Part shown: piece after piece, positions 1 to 6,330 of the stretch
Numbering within the stretch: the first letter of the stretch is position 1
Layout: every line of letters starts with the position of its first letter
NCBI GenBank assembly: GCA_002371705.1
Contig: DFGI01000087.1
Span: forward strand, 1-13,682
Direction: 5' to 3'
DNA length: 13,682 nt
Origin: Bacteroidales bacterium UBA3754
GTDB lineage: Bacteria; Bacteroidota; Bacteroidia; Bacteroidales; UBA1715
The notes under the pieces: generated by a model
Databases searched by the model: none
What the model was told of the DNA's origin: nothing
What the model saw: only the letters and a program-made list of their open reading frames with translations
Translations under genes and position numbers: made by a program

Positions 1-431
1 TGATTATCAAATATTTACCTACCGACGCCAAACGTAATAATTTACTTACGGCTACGCTGTACGACATCTACAACAACGAAGAATGGCTCCGTCATCACGC
101 CGATGTCGAAGACTTTATATTTACGCCAGCCATCCGTCGTATGGAACACCAACACAAACAAAATGACGTTACGAAGAACATCACCACAATGATTCGTAAC
201 TCCGACACCGAGCAAAGCGAACCAATCTCCGAACGCGAAAAAGATGTCATTATTGGCGTTGTGCAAGGCTTGCAAAATAAGGAAATCGCCGACAAACTGT
301 GCATTTCAGTCAACACCGTCATCACCCATAGACGAAACATTGCCCGAAAACTGCAAATTCACTCGCCATCTGGACTTACCATTTATGCCATCGTCAACGG
401 ACTGGTTGATATTTCAAGCGTGAAACTATAA
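1..431 (+). CDS. LuxR-type regulator with hemerythrin-like upstream segment (5' partial)
   Basis: The frame is open from the window edge (first full codon at 3) to the stop at 429-431, so this is the last 142 residues of a longer protein and the ATG at 141 is internal. Residues about 75-132 form a GerE/LuxR-type DNA-binding domain (ISEREKDVI, then NKEIADKL, then the recognition helix around SVNTVITHRRNIARKL). The ending HSPSGLTIYAIVNGLV is, from memory of the family, typical of a Bacteroidales LuxR group. The residues before it (about 14-50) are helical and acidic with HHADVEDFIFTPAI, including an H-x3-E step like the metal-binding helices of hemerythrin/YtfE proteins. This suggests a redox- or nitrosative-stress-sensing regulator, but that rests on one motif. 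DNA binding is well supported; the hemerythrin part is inference. The promoter lies outside the window. Confidence 0.85.
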   Translation, partial: IIKYLPTDAKRNNLLTATLYDIYNNEEWLRHHADVEDFIFTPAIRRMEHQHKQNDVTKNITTMIRNSDTEQSEPISEREKDVIIGVVQGLQNKEIADKLCISVNTVITHRRNIARKLQIHSPSGLTIYAIVNGLVDISSVKL

Positions 432-512
432 ATTACACATTGAACATTTCGTTTGTGAATATTTAGTTTATTGTTTTTTCTTATAGATAACCATCGTTTT
501 CTTGTATATTTT

Positions 513-520
513 TACTTTTG
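513..520 (+). promoter_or_regulatory. -7 promoter box of the exonuclease/methyltransferase operon
   Basis: TACTTTTG matches the Bacteroidota -7 consensus TAnnTTTG exactly, 18 bases before the ATG at 539. No convincing TTTG -33 element is seen at the usual 19-21 base spacing. If active, transcription would start near 525-530, which excludes the TTG codon at 518 as a translation start. Confidence 0.5.
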
Positions 521-538
521 TTTCGTGATTTTATTGAA

Positions 539-1129
539 ATGAAGGTTTTCCCAGAAATAAATTCCCTTTCAAACGACGATTTGGCAACCTACCCGTACAA
601 TTCCTTTACAGGAAAAATCACGGTGATTTCCGATGTGCGGAAAGTTGACGATGCTGTTGCATACCTCTCAAAGTGCAGCGTGCTTGGCTTTGATACGGAA
701 ACACGCCCGACATTCACAAAAAATCACACTAACTCGGTGGCTCTCTTACAATTAAGCGACGAAAATCAAGCATTTTTGTTTCGTCTCAATATGATTGGAC
801 TGCCCCCATCGCTTACGAATTTGCTTGCCAACGAATCCATCAAAAAAATTGGCGTTGCTGTTCACGACGACATTAAAGGATTACAGAAACTCTCCCCATT
901 CAATCCTAAAAATTTCATTGACTTACAAATAATTGCAAAACAATTGCACATCGAAGCCATGGGTTTACGAAAACTGACCCCTATCGCATTGGGATTCAAG
1001 ATTTCAAAGCGCCAACAGTTGTCGAATTGGGAAAATGTTTTTCTTTCGCGGGCGCAACGACAATACGCCGCCACCGACGCATGGGTAAGCCTACGGATTT
1101 ATCAACAATTACAACCCTTTACTTTATGA
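539..1129 (+). CDS. 3'-5' exonuclease domain protein (DEDDy, RNase D-like)
   Basis: This 196-residue protein is a single DEDDy exonuclease domain. Exo I is FDTETRP with D52 and E54, Exo II is VAVHDDIKGL with D110/D111, and Exo III is YAATDAW with Y176 and D180. It is expected to hydrolyse RNA or DNA from the 3' end using two metal ions. It lacks the HRDC domains of full-length RNase D (about 370 residues) and matches the short 'exonuclease domain-containing protein' family common in Bacteroidales. I chose ATG 539 over an in-frame TTG at 518 because that TTG is the end of a consensus -7 box (513-520). The stop TGA (1127-1129) overlaps the ATG of the rRNA methyltransferase gene (1126), so the two are probably translationally coupled. 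The substrate is unknown; coupling to an rRNA methyltransferase suggests RNA metabolism. Confidence 0.9.
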   Translation: MKVFPEINSLSNDDLATYPYNSFTGKITVISDVRKVDDAVAYLSKCSVLGFDTETRPTFTKNHTNSVALLQLSDENQAFLFRLNMIGLPPSLTNLLANESIKKIGVAVHDDIKGLQKLSPFNPKNFIDLQIIAKQLHIEAMGLRKLTPIALGFKISKRQQLSNWENVFLSRAQRQYAATDAWVSLRIYQQLQPFTL

Positions 1130-2301
1130 TACACATTACATTACGACACGGAAAAGAACAAAGTGCAAAACGTCTTCACCCATGGATTTTTTCTGGTGCA
1201 ATTGCAAAAATGTCGGGAACGCCCGACGAAGGCGATTTGGTAAAAGTCTATTCCGCCGACGGCGAATTTCTGGCAATCGGACATTACCAGAAATCATCAA
1301 TTGCAGTACGAATTTTGAGTTTCAACGACATTGCAATCGACCAAAATTTTTGGAACGAACGCATTGCGTCGGCATACAACTACCGCAAGCAATTGGGACT
1401 TGTAAACAATTCAGAAACAAGTTGTTATCGTCTTGTTCACGGCGAAGGTGACAATCTTTCGGGTTTGGTGATTGACTACTATAATGGAACTGCCGTAGTG
1501 CAATGCCATTCAGTGGGAATGTTCAAGAACCTCGATTGTATTGCAAAATCATTGCAGCAAACAATGGGTGAACAACTTACGGCAATTTACAACAAAAGCG
1601 AAAGCACTCTCCCATTCAAAGCTGGCATAGAAAACAAAGACGGACTGCTTTGGGGAGAAATCAAAACTGAAAACGCCTTGGAATACGGCAATTCATTTTT
1701 TATTGACTGGATTCAAGGACAAAAAACAGGATTTTTCATCGACCAACGCGAAAACCGAAAGTTGGTGGAACATTACGCGAAAGGTAAATCGGTGCTGAAC
1801 ACGTTCTGCTACACAGGCGGATTTTCGGTGTATGCGCTCCGTGGCGGTGCAAAAAAAGTCGTCTCGGTTGACTGCTCCGCCCGCGCCATTGAACTGACCG
1901 ACAAAACCGTGGCAATGAACTTCCCTAATGCCGAACACACATCGGTTGTAAGCGACACGTTCAAATATTTGGACAACAACAAGGACGAATTCGACCTCAT
2001 AATCCTCGACCCACCTGCATTCGCAAAACACGGGAAGGTTTTAAACAATGCCCTACAAGGTTACAAACGTTTGAATATGAAAGCGATAGAACAAATAAAA
2101 AAAGGTGGGATTCTGTTCACATTTTCATGTTCGCAAGCCGTAAGTAAGGAAGAATTTAGAAAATCGGTATTCGCCGCTGCGGCAAACACAAAACGCAATG
2201 TCCGCATTCTGCACCAACTCACCCAACCTGCCGACCACCCTATCAGCATTTACCATCCCGAAGGCGAATATTTGAAAGGATTAGTGTTGGAAGTAGAATA
2301 A
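1126..2301 (+). CDS. rlmI: class I SAM-dependent 23S rRNA methyltransferase, RlmI-like
   Basis: This 391-residue protein has the length and layout of RlmI, the 23S rRNA m5C1962 methyltransferase (396 residues in E. coli). The N-terminal ~75 residues (ITLRHGKEQSAKRLHPWIFSGAI onward) form a PUA-like RNA-binding domain, followed by the EEHEE-type linker and a Rossmann methyltransferase. The SAM-binding motif I is NTFCYTGGFS (225-234). Motif IV is DPPAF (295-299). FSCSQ carries the probable catalytic cysteine C335. The open frame extends upstream to 1027, but the ATG at 1126 is chosen because it gives the family N-terminus and overlaps the exonuclease stop as ATGA. It shares the operon with the exonuclease gene. 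Target specificity (C1962) is assumed from family resemblance; a related RlmI/RlmK-type site is possible. Confidence 0.9.
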   Translation: MIHITLRHGKEQSAKRLHPWIFSGAIAKMSGTPDEGDLVKVYSADGEFLAIGHYQKSSIAVRILSFNDIAIDQNFWNERIASAYNYRKQLGLVNNSETSCYRLVHGEGDNLSGLVIDYYNGTAVVQCHSVGMFKNLDCIAKSLQQTMGEQLTAIYNKSESTLPFKAGIENKDGLLWGEIKTENALEYGNSFFIDWIQGQKTGFFIDQRENRKLVEHYAKGKSVLNTFCYTGGFSVYALRGGAKKVVSVDCSARAIELTDKTVAMNFPNAEHTSVVSDTFKYLDNNKDEFDLIILDPPAFAKHGKVLNNALQGYKRLNMKAIEQIKKGGILFTFSCSQAVSKEEFRKSVFAAAANTKRNVRILHQLTQPADHPISIYHPEGEYLKGLVLEVE

Positions 2302-2310
2302 AATTGTTTT

Positions 2311-2351
2311 TTCTGTGACAAAATCCCCTATTCCTGTTTTTCGTTACAGAA
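2311..2351 (+). terminator. possible weak terminator hairpin after the methyltransferase gene
   Basis: TTCTGTGAC (2311-2319) can pair with GTTACAGAA (2343-2351) through nine base pairs including one G-U, with a 23-base loop, and is followed by a T-rich run. The long loop and A/T-rich stem make this uncertain. Confidence 0.25.
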
Positions 2352-2358
2352 TATTTTT

Positions 2359-2381
2359 TAATTTTGGAAGATTTAATTTTG
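2359..2381 (+). promoter_or_regulatory. two tandem -7 promoter boxes upstream of the phosphohexomutase gene
   Basis: TAATTTTG occurs twice, at 2359-2366 and 2374-2381, 15 bases apart, and each is an exact match to the Bacteroidota -7 consensus TAnnTTTG. The second box ends 16 bases before the ATG at 2398, fitting a start site near 2386-2390 and a very short leader. No clear TTTG -33 element precedes either box. The proximal box is the better candidate. Confidence 0.5.
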
Positions 2382-2397
2382 AAACAATATAAATACA

Positions 2398-4206
2398 ATG
2401 GATCAAGAAATACTTAACAAGGCAAAACAGTGGCTCACTGGTAATTACGACGAAAAAACAAAGAAAGAAATTCAGTATTTAATCGACAACAACGACCCCG
2501 AGTTGGAGAACGCGTTCTATCAGAACCTTGAGTTCGGAACAGGCGGTTTGCGTGGCGTGATTGGCGTTGGAACCAACAAAATGAACATCTACACGGTGGG
2601 AATGGCAACGCAGGGATTCGCAAACTATATTAAAAAGGCGTTTCCTAACGAAAAGGAAATCAAGGTTGCCGTTATCCACGACTGCCGTATCCGCAGCCGT
2701 TTGTTCGCCGAAACTACGGCAAACATTTTTGCGGCTAACGGTTTCAAAGTATATCTTTCGAAAGAACTTCGCCCTACTCCTGAATTGTCGTTCGCTATCC
2801 GCTACCTTGGCTGTCAAGCTGGTGTAAACATCACAGCATCGCACAACCCTGCAAAATACAATGGTTACAAAGCATACTGGAACGACGGTTGCCAGTTGGT
2901 TCCACCACACGATACAAATGTAATCGACGAAGTGAACAAAATCGCTTCTATCGACGATGTGAAGTGGAAAGGCAACGAACAAAACATCATTCTTTGGGAC
3001 GAACTTATCGACCGTCCATACATCGACGCAATCAAGAGTTTGTCAATCAACGGCGACATTATCAAGAAACAAAAAGATTTGAAGATTGTCTATACTCCTA
3101 TCCACGGAACAGGCATAAAATTGGTTCCACGCGTGTTGCAGGAACTTGGCTTCGAAAACGTGAACGTGGTTGAGGAACAAGCAGTTGTGTCGGGTGAATT
3201 TCCATCGCTTCGCAAACCGGGCGTAGGCGAAATCAAGGAAGAAGATTTCGTAACGGAAAAAGACTGGTTGAACAAGATTCACGAAGTTACGGGTTCTCCT
3301 AACCCAGAAAAGGAATCGGCTATGAAACTCGCCATAGAAAAAGGCAAGGCAATGAACGCCGACATTATTATGGCAACCGACCCCGACGGCGACCGCGTGG
3401 GAATCGTTGTAAAAAATTCCGAAGGTAACTACGTGATAATGAACGGAAACCAGACGGCTACCATTCTTACACAATATTTATTGTCGGCTTGGCAAAAGGC
3501 AGGCAAGCTGAAAGGCAAGGAGTTTGTCGTAAAAACTATCGTAACGACAGAATTGATTACCGAAATGTGTAAGAAATACGGCGTTGAAATGTTCGACGTG
3601 CTGACTGGCTTCAAATACATAGGTGAAAAAATCCGTCTGTTGGAAGGCAAAAAACAATACATCGGCGGTGGCGAGGAAAGCTACGGTTACTTGGCTGGCG
3701 ACTTCGTTCGCGACAAAGACGCCGTGATAGCTTGTTCACTTGTTGCCGAAGCTGCCGCAGTTGCAAAGAACGAAGGCAAGAGCTTGTACGACGTGTTGGT
3801 TGACACGTATGTAGAATACGGAATGTACAAAGAATCGCTCTGCTCTATCGAAAAAGAAGGAAAAGCCGGCAAAGAAGCCATCAAGGCAATGATGGACAAC
3901 TTCCGTGCTAATCCTCCAAAAGAATTGAACGGTTCGCCTGTTGCTTACATAAAAGACTACGGTCAATCAATCACAACAGATTGCAAGACAGGAAAAACCG
4001 AGAAAATCGACCTTCCTAAGTCTAACGTGCTTCAATTCTTTGCAGAAGACGGCTCGAAAGTTACAGCCCGTCCTTCGGGAACAGAACCACTCATCAAGTT
4101 CTATTTCGGCGTGAAGACGAAAATCAACAGCAAGGCAGAATTGAAACAAGCCGACGAAGAACTGAACAAGAAAATCGAAGGTTTGAAAAAATCATTAGGA
4201 ATTTAA
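2398..4206 (+). CDS. phosphoglucomutase/phosphomannomutase (phospho-sugar mutase)
   Basis: This 602-residue protein of the alpha-D-phosphohexomutase superfamily interconverts the 1- and 6-phosphates of glucose and/or mannose, feeding glycogen, nucleotide-sugar and cell-envelope synthesis in the cytoplasm. All four active-site loops are visible. The catalytic phosphoserine motif TASHNP has S148. The Mg-binding loop DPDGDR has D328, D330 and D332. The sugar-specificity loop is GGGEESYGY (423-431, GEES). The phosphate-binding loop is RPSGTEP (558-564). The length matches the long PgcA-like subgroup (about 560-600 residues) rather than short PMM/GlmM proteins, so glucose-1-phosphate activity with possible mannose-1-phosphate activity is likely. 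ATG 2398 is the only sensible start and sits just behind a -7 box. It appears to be monocistronic, with a palindrome immediately downstream. Confidence 0.95.
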   Translation: MDQEILNKAKQWLTGNYDEKTKKEIQYLIDNNDPELENAFYQNLEFGTGGLRGVIGVGTNKMNIYTVGMATQGFANYIKKAFPNEKEIKVAVIHDCRIRSRLFAETTANIFAANGFKVYLSKELRPTPELSFAIRYLGCQAGVNITASHNPAKYNGYKAYWNDGCQLVPPHDTNVIDEVNKIASIDDVKWKGNEQNIILWDELIDRPYIDAIKSLSINGDIIKKQKDLKIVYTPIHGTGIKLVPRVLQELGFENVNVVEEQAVVSGEFPSLRKPGVGEIKEEDFVTEKDWLNKIHEVTGSPNPEKESAMKLAIEKGKAMNADIIMATDPDGDRVGIVVKNSEGNYVIMNGNQTATILTQYLLSAWQKAGKLKGKEFVVKTIVTTELITEMCKKYGVEMFDVLTGFKYIGEKIRLLEGKKQYIGGGEESYGYLAGDFVRDKDAVIACSLVAEAAAVAKNEGKSLYDVLVDTYVEYGMYKESLCSIEKEGKAGKEAIKAMMDNFRANPPKELNGSPVAYIKDYGQSITTDCKTGKTEKIDLPKSNVLQFFAEDGSKVTARPSGTEPLIKFYFGVKTKINSKAELKQADEELNKKIEGLKKSLGI

Positions 4207-4214
4207 TGAATTCT

Positions 4215-4246
4215 TGTAGAGACGATGTGTGCGCATCGTCTCTACA
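4215..4246. repeat. perfect 13-bp palindrome (REP-like element or terminator)
   Basis: TGTAGAGACGATG (4215-4227) is the exact inverse complement of CATCGTCTCTACA (4234-4246), with a six-base loop TGTGCG. It begins nine bases after the phosphohexomutase stop and ends 13 bases before the next gene. There is no T-run after it (TATAAAATAG follows), so it does not look like a classical intrinsic terminator. From memory, palindromes with TGTAGAGACG arms occur as dispersed REP-like repeats in several bacterial groups including Bacteroidota. It could still stop or slow transcription and protect the mRNA 3' end. Confidence 0.7.
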
Positions 4247-4259
4247 TATAAAATAGAAT

Positions 4260-5165
4260 ATGGGTAAAACGTGTCAAATATGTGGTAAACCATCTGGATT
4301 ATATCCGTTATGCAAAGATTGTTTTGTATTGCGAGATAATGGTGAAGTAATAAAAGACGAGGAATCAGGAAAATGGATTCGTGTCGAGAAGGACAACCAA
4401 TCTAACAATACTAGTGCTCAAATTCTTTCTCAAACAAAAAATGATAATTGTATTTTTTGTGGAAAAGCAAGTTCTGGCAAACCATTCTGCAAAGATTGTT
4501 ATTATGAATGTAGAGATTTAGAAGATGAAATTGATAGAAACAAAAAACCGTTTGAATTAAGAGATTACTATTACAATCTTAAATCTGCTAATTATAGAAT
4601 CGTTGCTCTTAAAAATGTAATCTATAATTGCAAAAAAATGGTTGCGCTTGCTAATATAACAAATGATTCGTATGATGACACATCTTTAGTTTCTCGTGTT
4701 ATAGAAGATGTCAAAGAAATAATCGAAAATAAAAAACAAAAAAAAGAAGTCAAAATCAATAATTTTACAGAACAAGCTGATTCACAAAAATCTGGTATAA
4801 TCAGAACCATAGATGGACATATTGTAAAAAGCAAAGGAGAAGAAATTGTTGATAATATTCTTTACACAAATGGTATATGCCATTGTTATGAAAAAAAGGT
4901 TGTTGAAATCAGTACAGACGAAAGAACTATTCAAAGTGATTGGTTTATACCTATAACAGGAGCAAAAGGTATTTATGTAGAATATTGGGGCATGACTACC
5001 CCCGACTATTTGAAAAACAAAGAAGAAAAAAAGAAACTATATAAAGAAAAAAATATTCCTCTCATAGAAATACAAAAAGAAGATGTTAATAATTATTCAG
5101 ACCTCAATCAAAGAATTGTACAAGAATACAACACACTAAAAGAAATTATCAAAAAAACAATTTAA
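4260..5165 (+). CDS. double zinc-ribbon protein with C-terminal PD-(D/E)XK-like nuclease domain
   Basis: This 301-residue protein has no signal peptide or membrane segment. Two CxxC...CxxC zinc ribbons stand near the N-terminus: C5/C8/C18/C21 (CQICGKPSG...LCKDC) and C64/C67/C77/C80 (CIFCGKASSG...FCKDC). They are so similar that an internal duplication is likely. A lysine-rich helical linker follows (about 95-180). Residues about 187-285 resemble the PD-(D/E)XK fold seen near helicase IV and Vsr-like proteins: SKGEEIVDN (E194), then SDWFIP (D227), then IYVEYWGM (E241), then a final strand PLIEIQKEDV. The usual lysine of ExK is replaced (E-Y-W), so catalysis is not certain. The gene is visibly richer in A/T, with many AAA/AAT codons, than its housekeeping neighbours, suggesting horizontal transfer. 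A nucleic-acid-binding nuclease is inferred; the substrate and pathway are not known. Confidence 0.75.
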   Translation: MGKTCQICGKPSGLYPLCKDCFVLRDNGEVIKDEESGKWIRVEKDNQSNNTSAQILSQTKNDNCIFCGKASSGKPFCKDCYYECRDLEDEIDRNKKPFELRDYYYNLKSANYRIVALKNVIYNCKKMVALANITNDSYDDTSLVSRVIEDVKEIIENKKQKKEVKINNFTEQADSQKSGIIRTIDGHIVKSKGEEIVDNILYTNGICHCYEKKVVEISTDERTIQSDWFIPITGAKGIYVEYWGMTTPDYLKNKEEKKKLYKEKNIPLIEIQKEDVNNYSDLNQRIVQEYNTLKEIIKKTI

Positions 5166-5206
5166 TCATATTGTTACAGAACAAAATTCAAAAAACAACT
5201 ATAATT

Positions 5207-6217
5207 ATGGATTTCGTAAAATATTTCAAAGAAAAGGCTAAATCAGACATTCAAAGAATTGTCTTGGCCGAAGGTACGGAAGAACGTACGTTGAAAGCTG
5301 CCGACATTGTGTTGGGCGAAGGTTTTGCAGATTTAATCATCTTGTCGAAACCTGAATTTATCAAAAAATTCGCCGCCGACAACAATCTCCAAAACTTGTG
5401 CAAGGCTACGGTCATCGACCCTGAAAACAATCCCAAGGCGGAAGAATACGCAAATCTTATTTACGAACTCCGCAAGAAAAAAGGTATGGACTTGGAAAAA
5501 GCCCGCAATCTTGTGAAGAATCCGCTCTACTTGGCTTCGGCAATGATTAAGGCCGGCGATGCCGATGGCGAAGTTGCCGGTGCGGAAAATTCCACGGGTA
5601 ACGTGCTCCGCCCTGCTTTGCAGCTGATAAAAACTATGCCTGGCATTTCTGTGGTTTCGGGTGCATTCATTATTATATTGAAAGATACTGAATTTGGCGA
5701 AAACGGCGTGTTCTTGTTCGCCGACTGTGCTGTTACTCCTGTTCCAGATGAAAAACAATTGGCTGAAATAGCCGTTACAAGTGCAAAATCAGCAAAAGAC
5801 CTGCTTGGAATGGATGCCCGCATTGCAATGTTGAGCTTCTCGTCACACGGAAGTGCAAGCCACGAAGTGGTTGACAAAGTGAGCAACGCGACAAAAATTG
5901 CAAAAGAAATGAATCCTGCCCTCGTTATCGACGGAGAATTGCAGTTCGATGCTGCCGTTGTTCCAAACGTGGCTCAGAAAAAAGCACCCGACAGCGTTCT
6001 GAAAGGCAAGGCAAACGTGCTTATCTTCCCTAACCTCGAAGCAGGAAACATCGCATACAAAATGGCTCAACGGTTTGGTCACGCCGAAGCATACGGACCT
6101 ATCCTACAAGGTATGGCGGCACCTGTGAACGACCTTTCACGCGGTTGCTACGTTTCCGACATTGTGAACGTAATCGCAATTACAGCCACACAAGCAATAG
6201 GAAGAAAAAATAATTAA
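5207..6217 (+). CDS. pta: phosphate acetyltransferase
   Basis: This 336-residue cytosolic enzyme reversibly converts acetyl-CoA plus phosphate to acetyl phosphate plus CoA, and with acetate kinase it yields ATP during acetate fermentation. The PTA/PTB family pattern covers the whole length: IVLAEGTEERTL near the N-terminus, ENSTGNVLRPALQLI in the middle, and the C-terminal DGELQFDAA, FPNLEAGNIAYK, GPILQGM and NDLSRGC blocks. The last block favours Pta over phosphate butyryltransferase. Its length fits the short Pta class without an N-terminal DRTGG extension. ATG 5207 is chosen over an in-frame TTG at 5171, because it gives the family N-terminus (MDFVKYFKEKAK) and follows an A-rich leader. 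No acetate kinase gene is adjacent, although pta is often paired with ackA. No -7 box is seen in the 41 bases upstream, so it may be read through from upstream. Confidence 0.95.
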   Translation: MDFVKYFKEKAKSDIQRIVLAEGTEERTLKAADIVLGEGFADLIILSKPEFIKKFAADNNLQNLCKATVIDPENNPKAEEYANLIYELRKKKGMDLEKARNLVKNPLYLASAMIKAGDADGEVAGAENSTGNVLRPALQLIKTMPGISVVSGAFIIILKDTEFGENGVFLFADCAVTPVPDEKQLAEIAVTSAKSAKDLLGMDARIAMLSFSSHGSASHEVVDKVSNATKIAKEMNPALVIDGELQFDAAVVPNVAQKKAPDSVLKGKANVLIFPNLEAGNIAYKMAQRFGHAEAYGPILQGMAAPVNDLSRGCYVSDIVNVIAITATQAIGRKNN

Positions 6218-6248
6218 TTACACGAGTGTCTAAGACACAAACAAATAC

Positions 6249-6273
6249 TTCTCAAATCAAACAAGTTTGAGAA
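6249..6273. repeat. small inverted repeat after pta
   Basis: TTCTCAAA (6249-6256) pairs perfectly with TTTGAGAA (6266-6273) around a nine-base loop. It lies between the pta stop and the strong terminator and may help RNA 3'-end folding. A smaller pair, GTGTC (6226-6230) and GACAC (6234-6238), precedes it. A specific function cannot be assigned. Confidence 0.4.
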
Positions 6274-6279
6274 CAACAA

Positions 6280-6310
6280 AAAAGGGAAAATGCATTGCAT
6301 TTTCCCTTTT
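6280..6310. terminator. bidirectional intrinsic terminator between convergent genes
   Basis: AAAAGGGAAAATGCA (6280-6294) is the exact inverse complement of TGCATTTTCCCTTTT (6296-6310), leaving one central base; in practice a hairpin with a few unpaired loop bases. The A-run on one side and T-run on the other provide a U-tract in both directions. It serves pta on the plus strand and the EF-hand membrane protein gene (stop at 6331-6333) on the minus strand. Confidence 0.85.
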
Positions 6311-6330
6311 CTTTGTATCTACCAATCTTA

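Noticed and set aside
432..512. Terminator after the LuxR-type gene
   Set aside because: The region is A/T-rich, but I found no stem stable enough to call.
1027..1125. N-terminal extension of the rRNA methyltransferase frame up to 1027
   Set aside because: It lies wholly inside the exonuclease gene, is basic and unlike the RlmI N-terminus, and the ATGA overlap at 1126 gives the expected family start.
2479..2982. Long minus-strand open frame (167 codons) opposite the phosphohexomutase gene
   Set aside because: It is antisense to a fully conserved enzyme, rich in Cys/Phe/Val as expected for a shadow frame, and has no motif or promoter.
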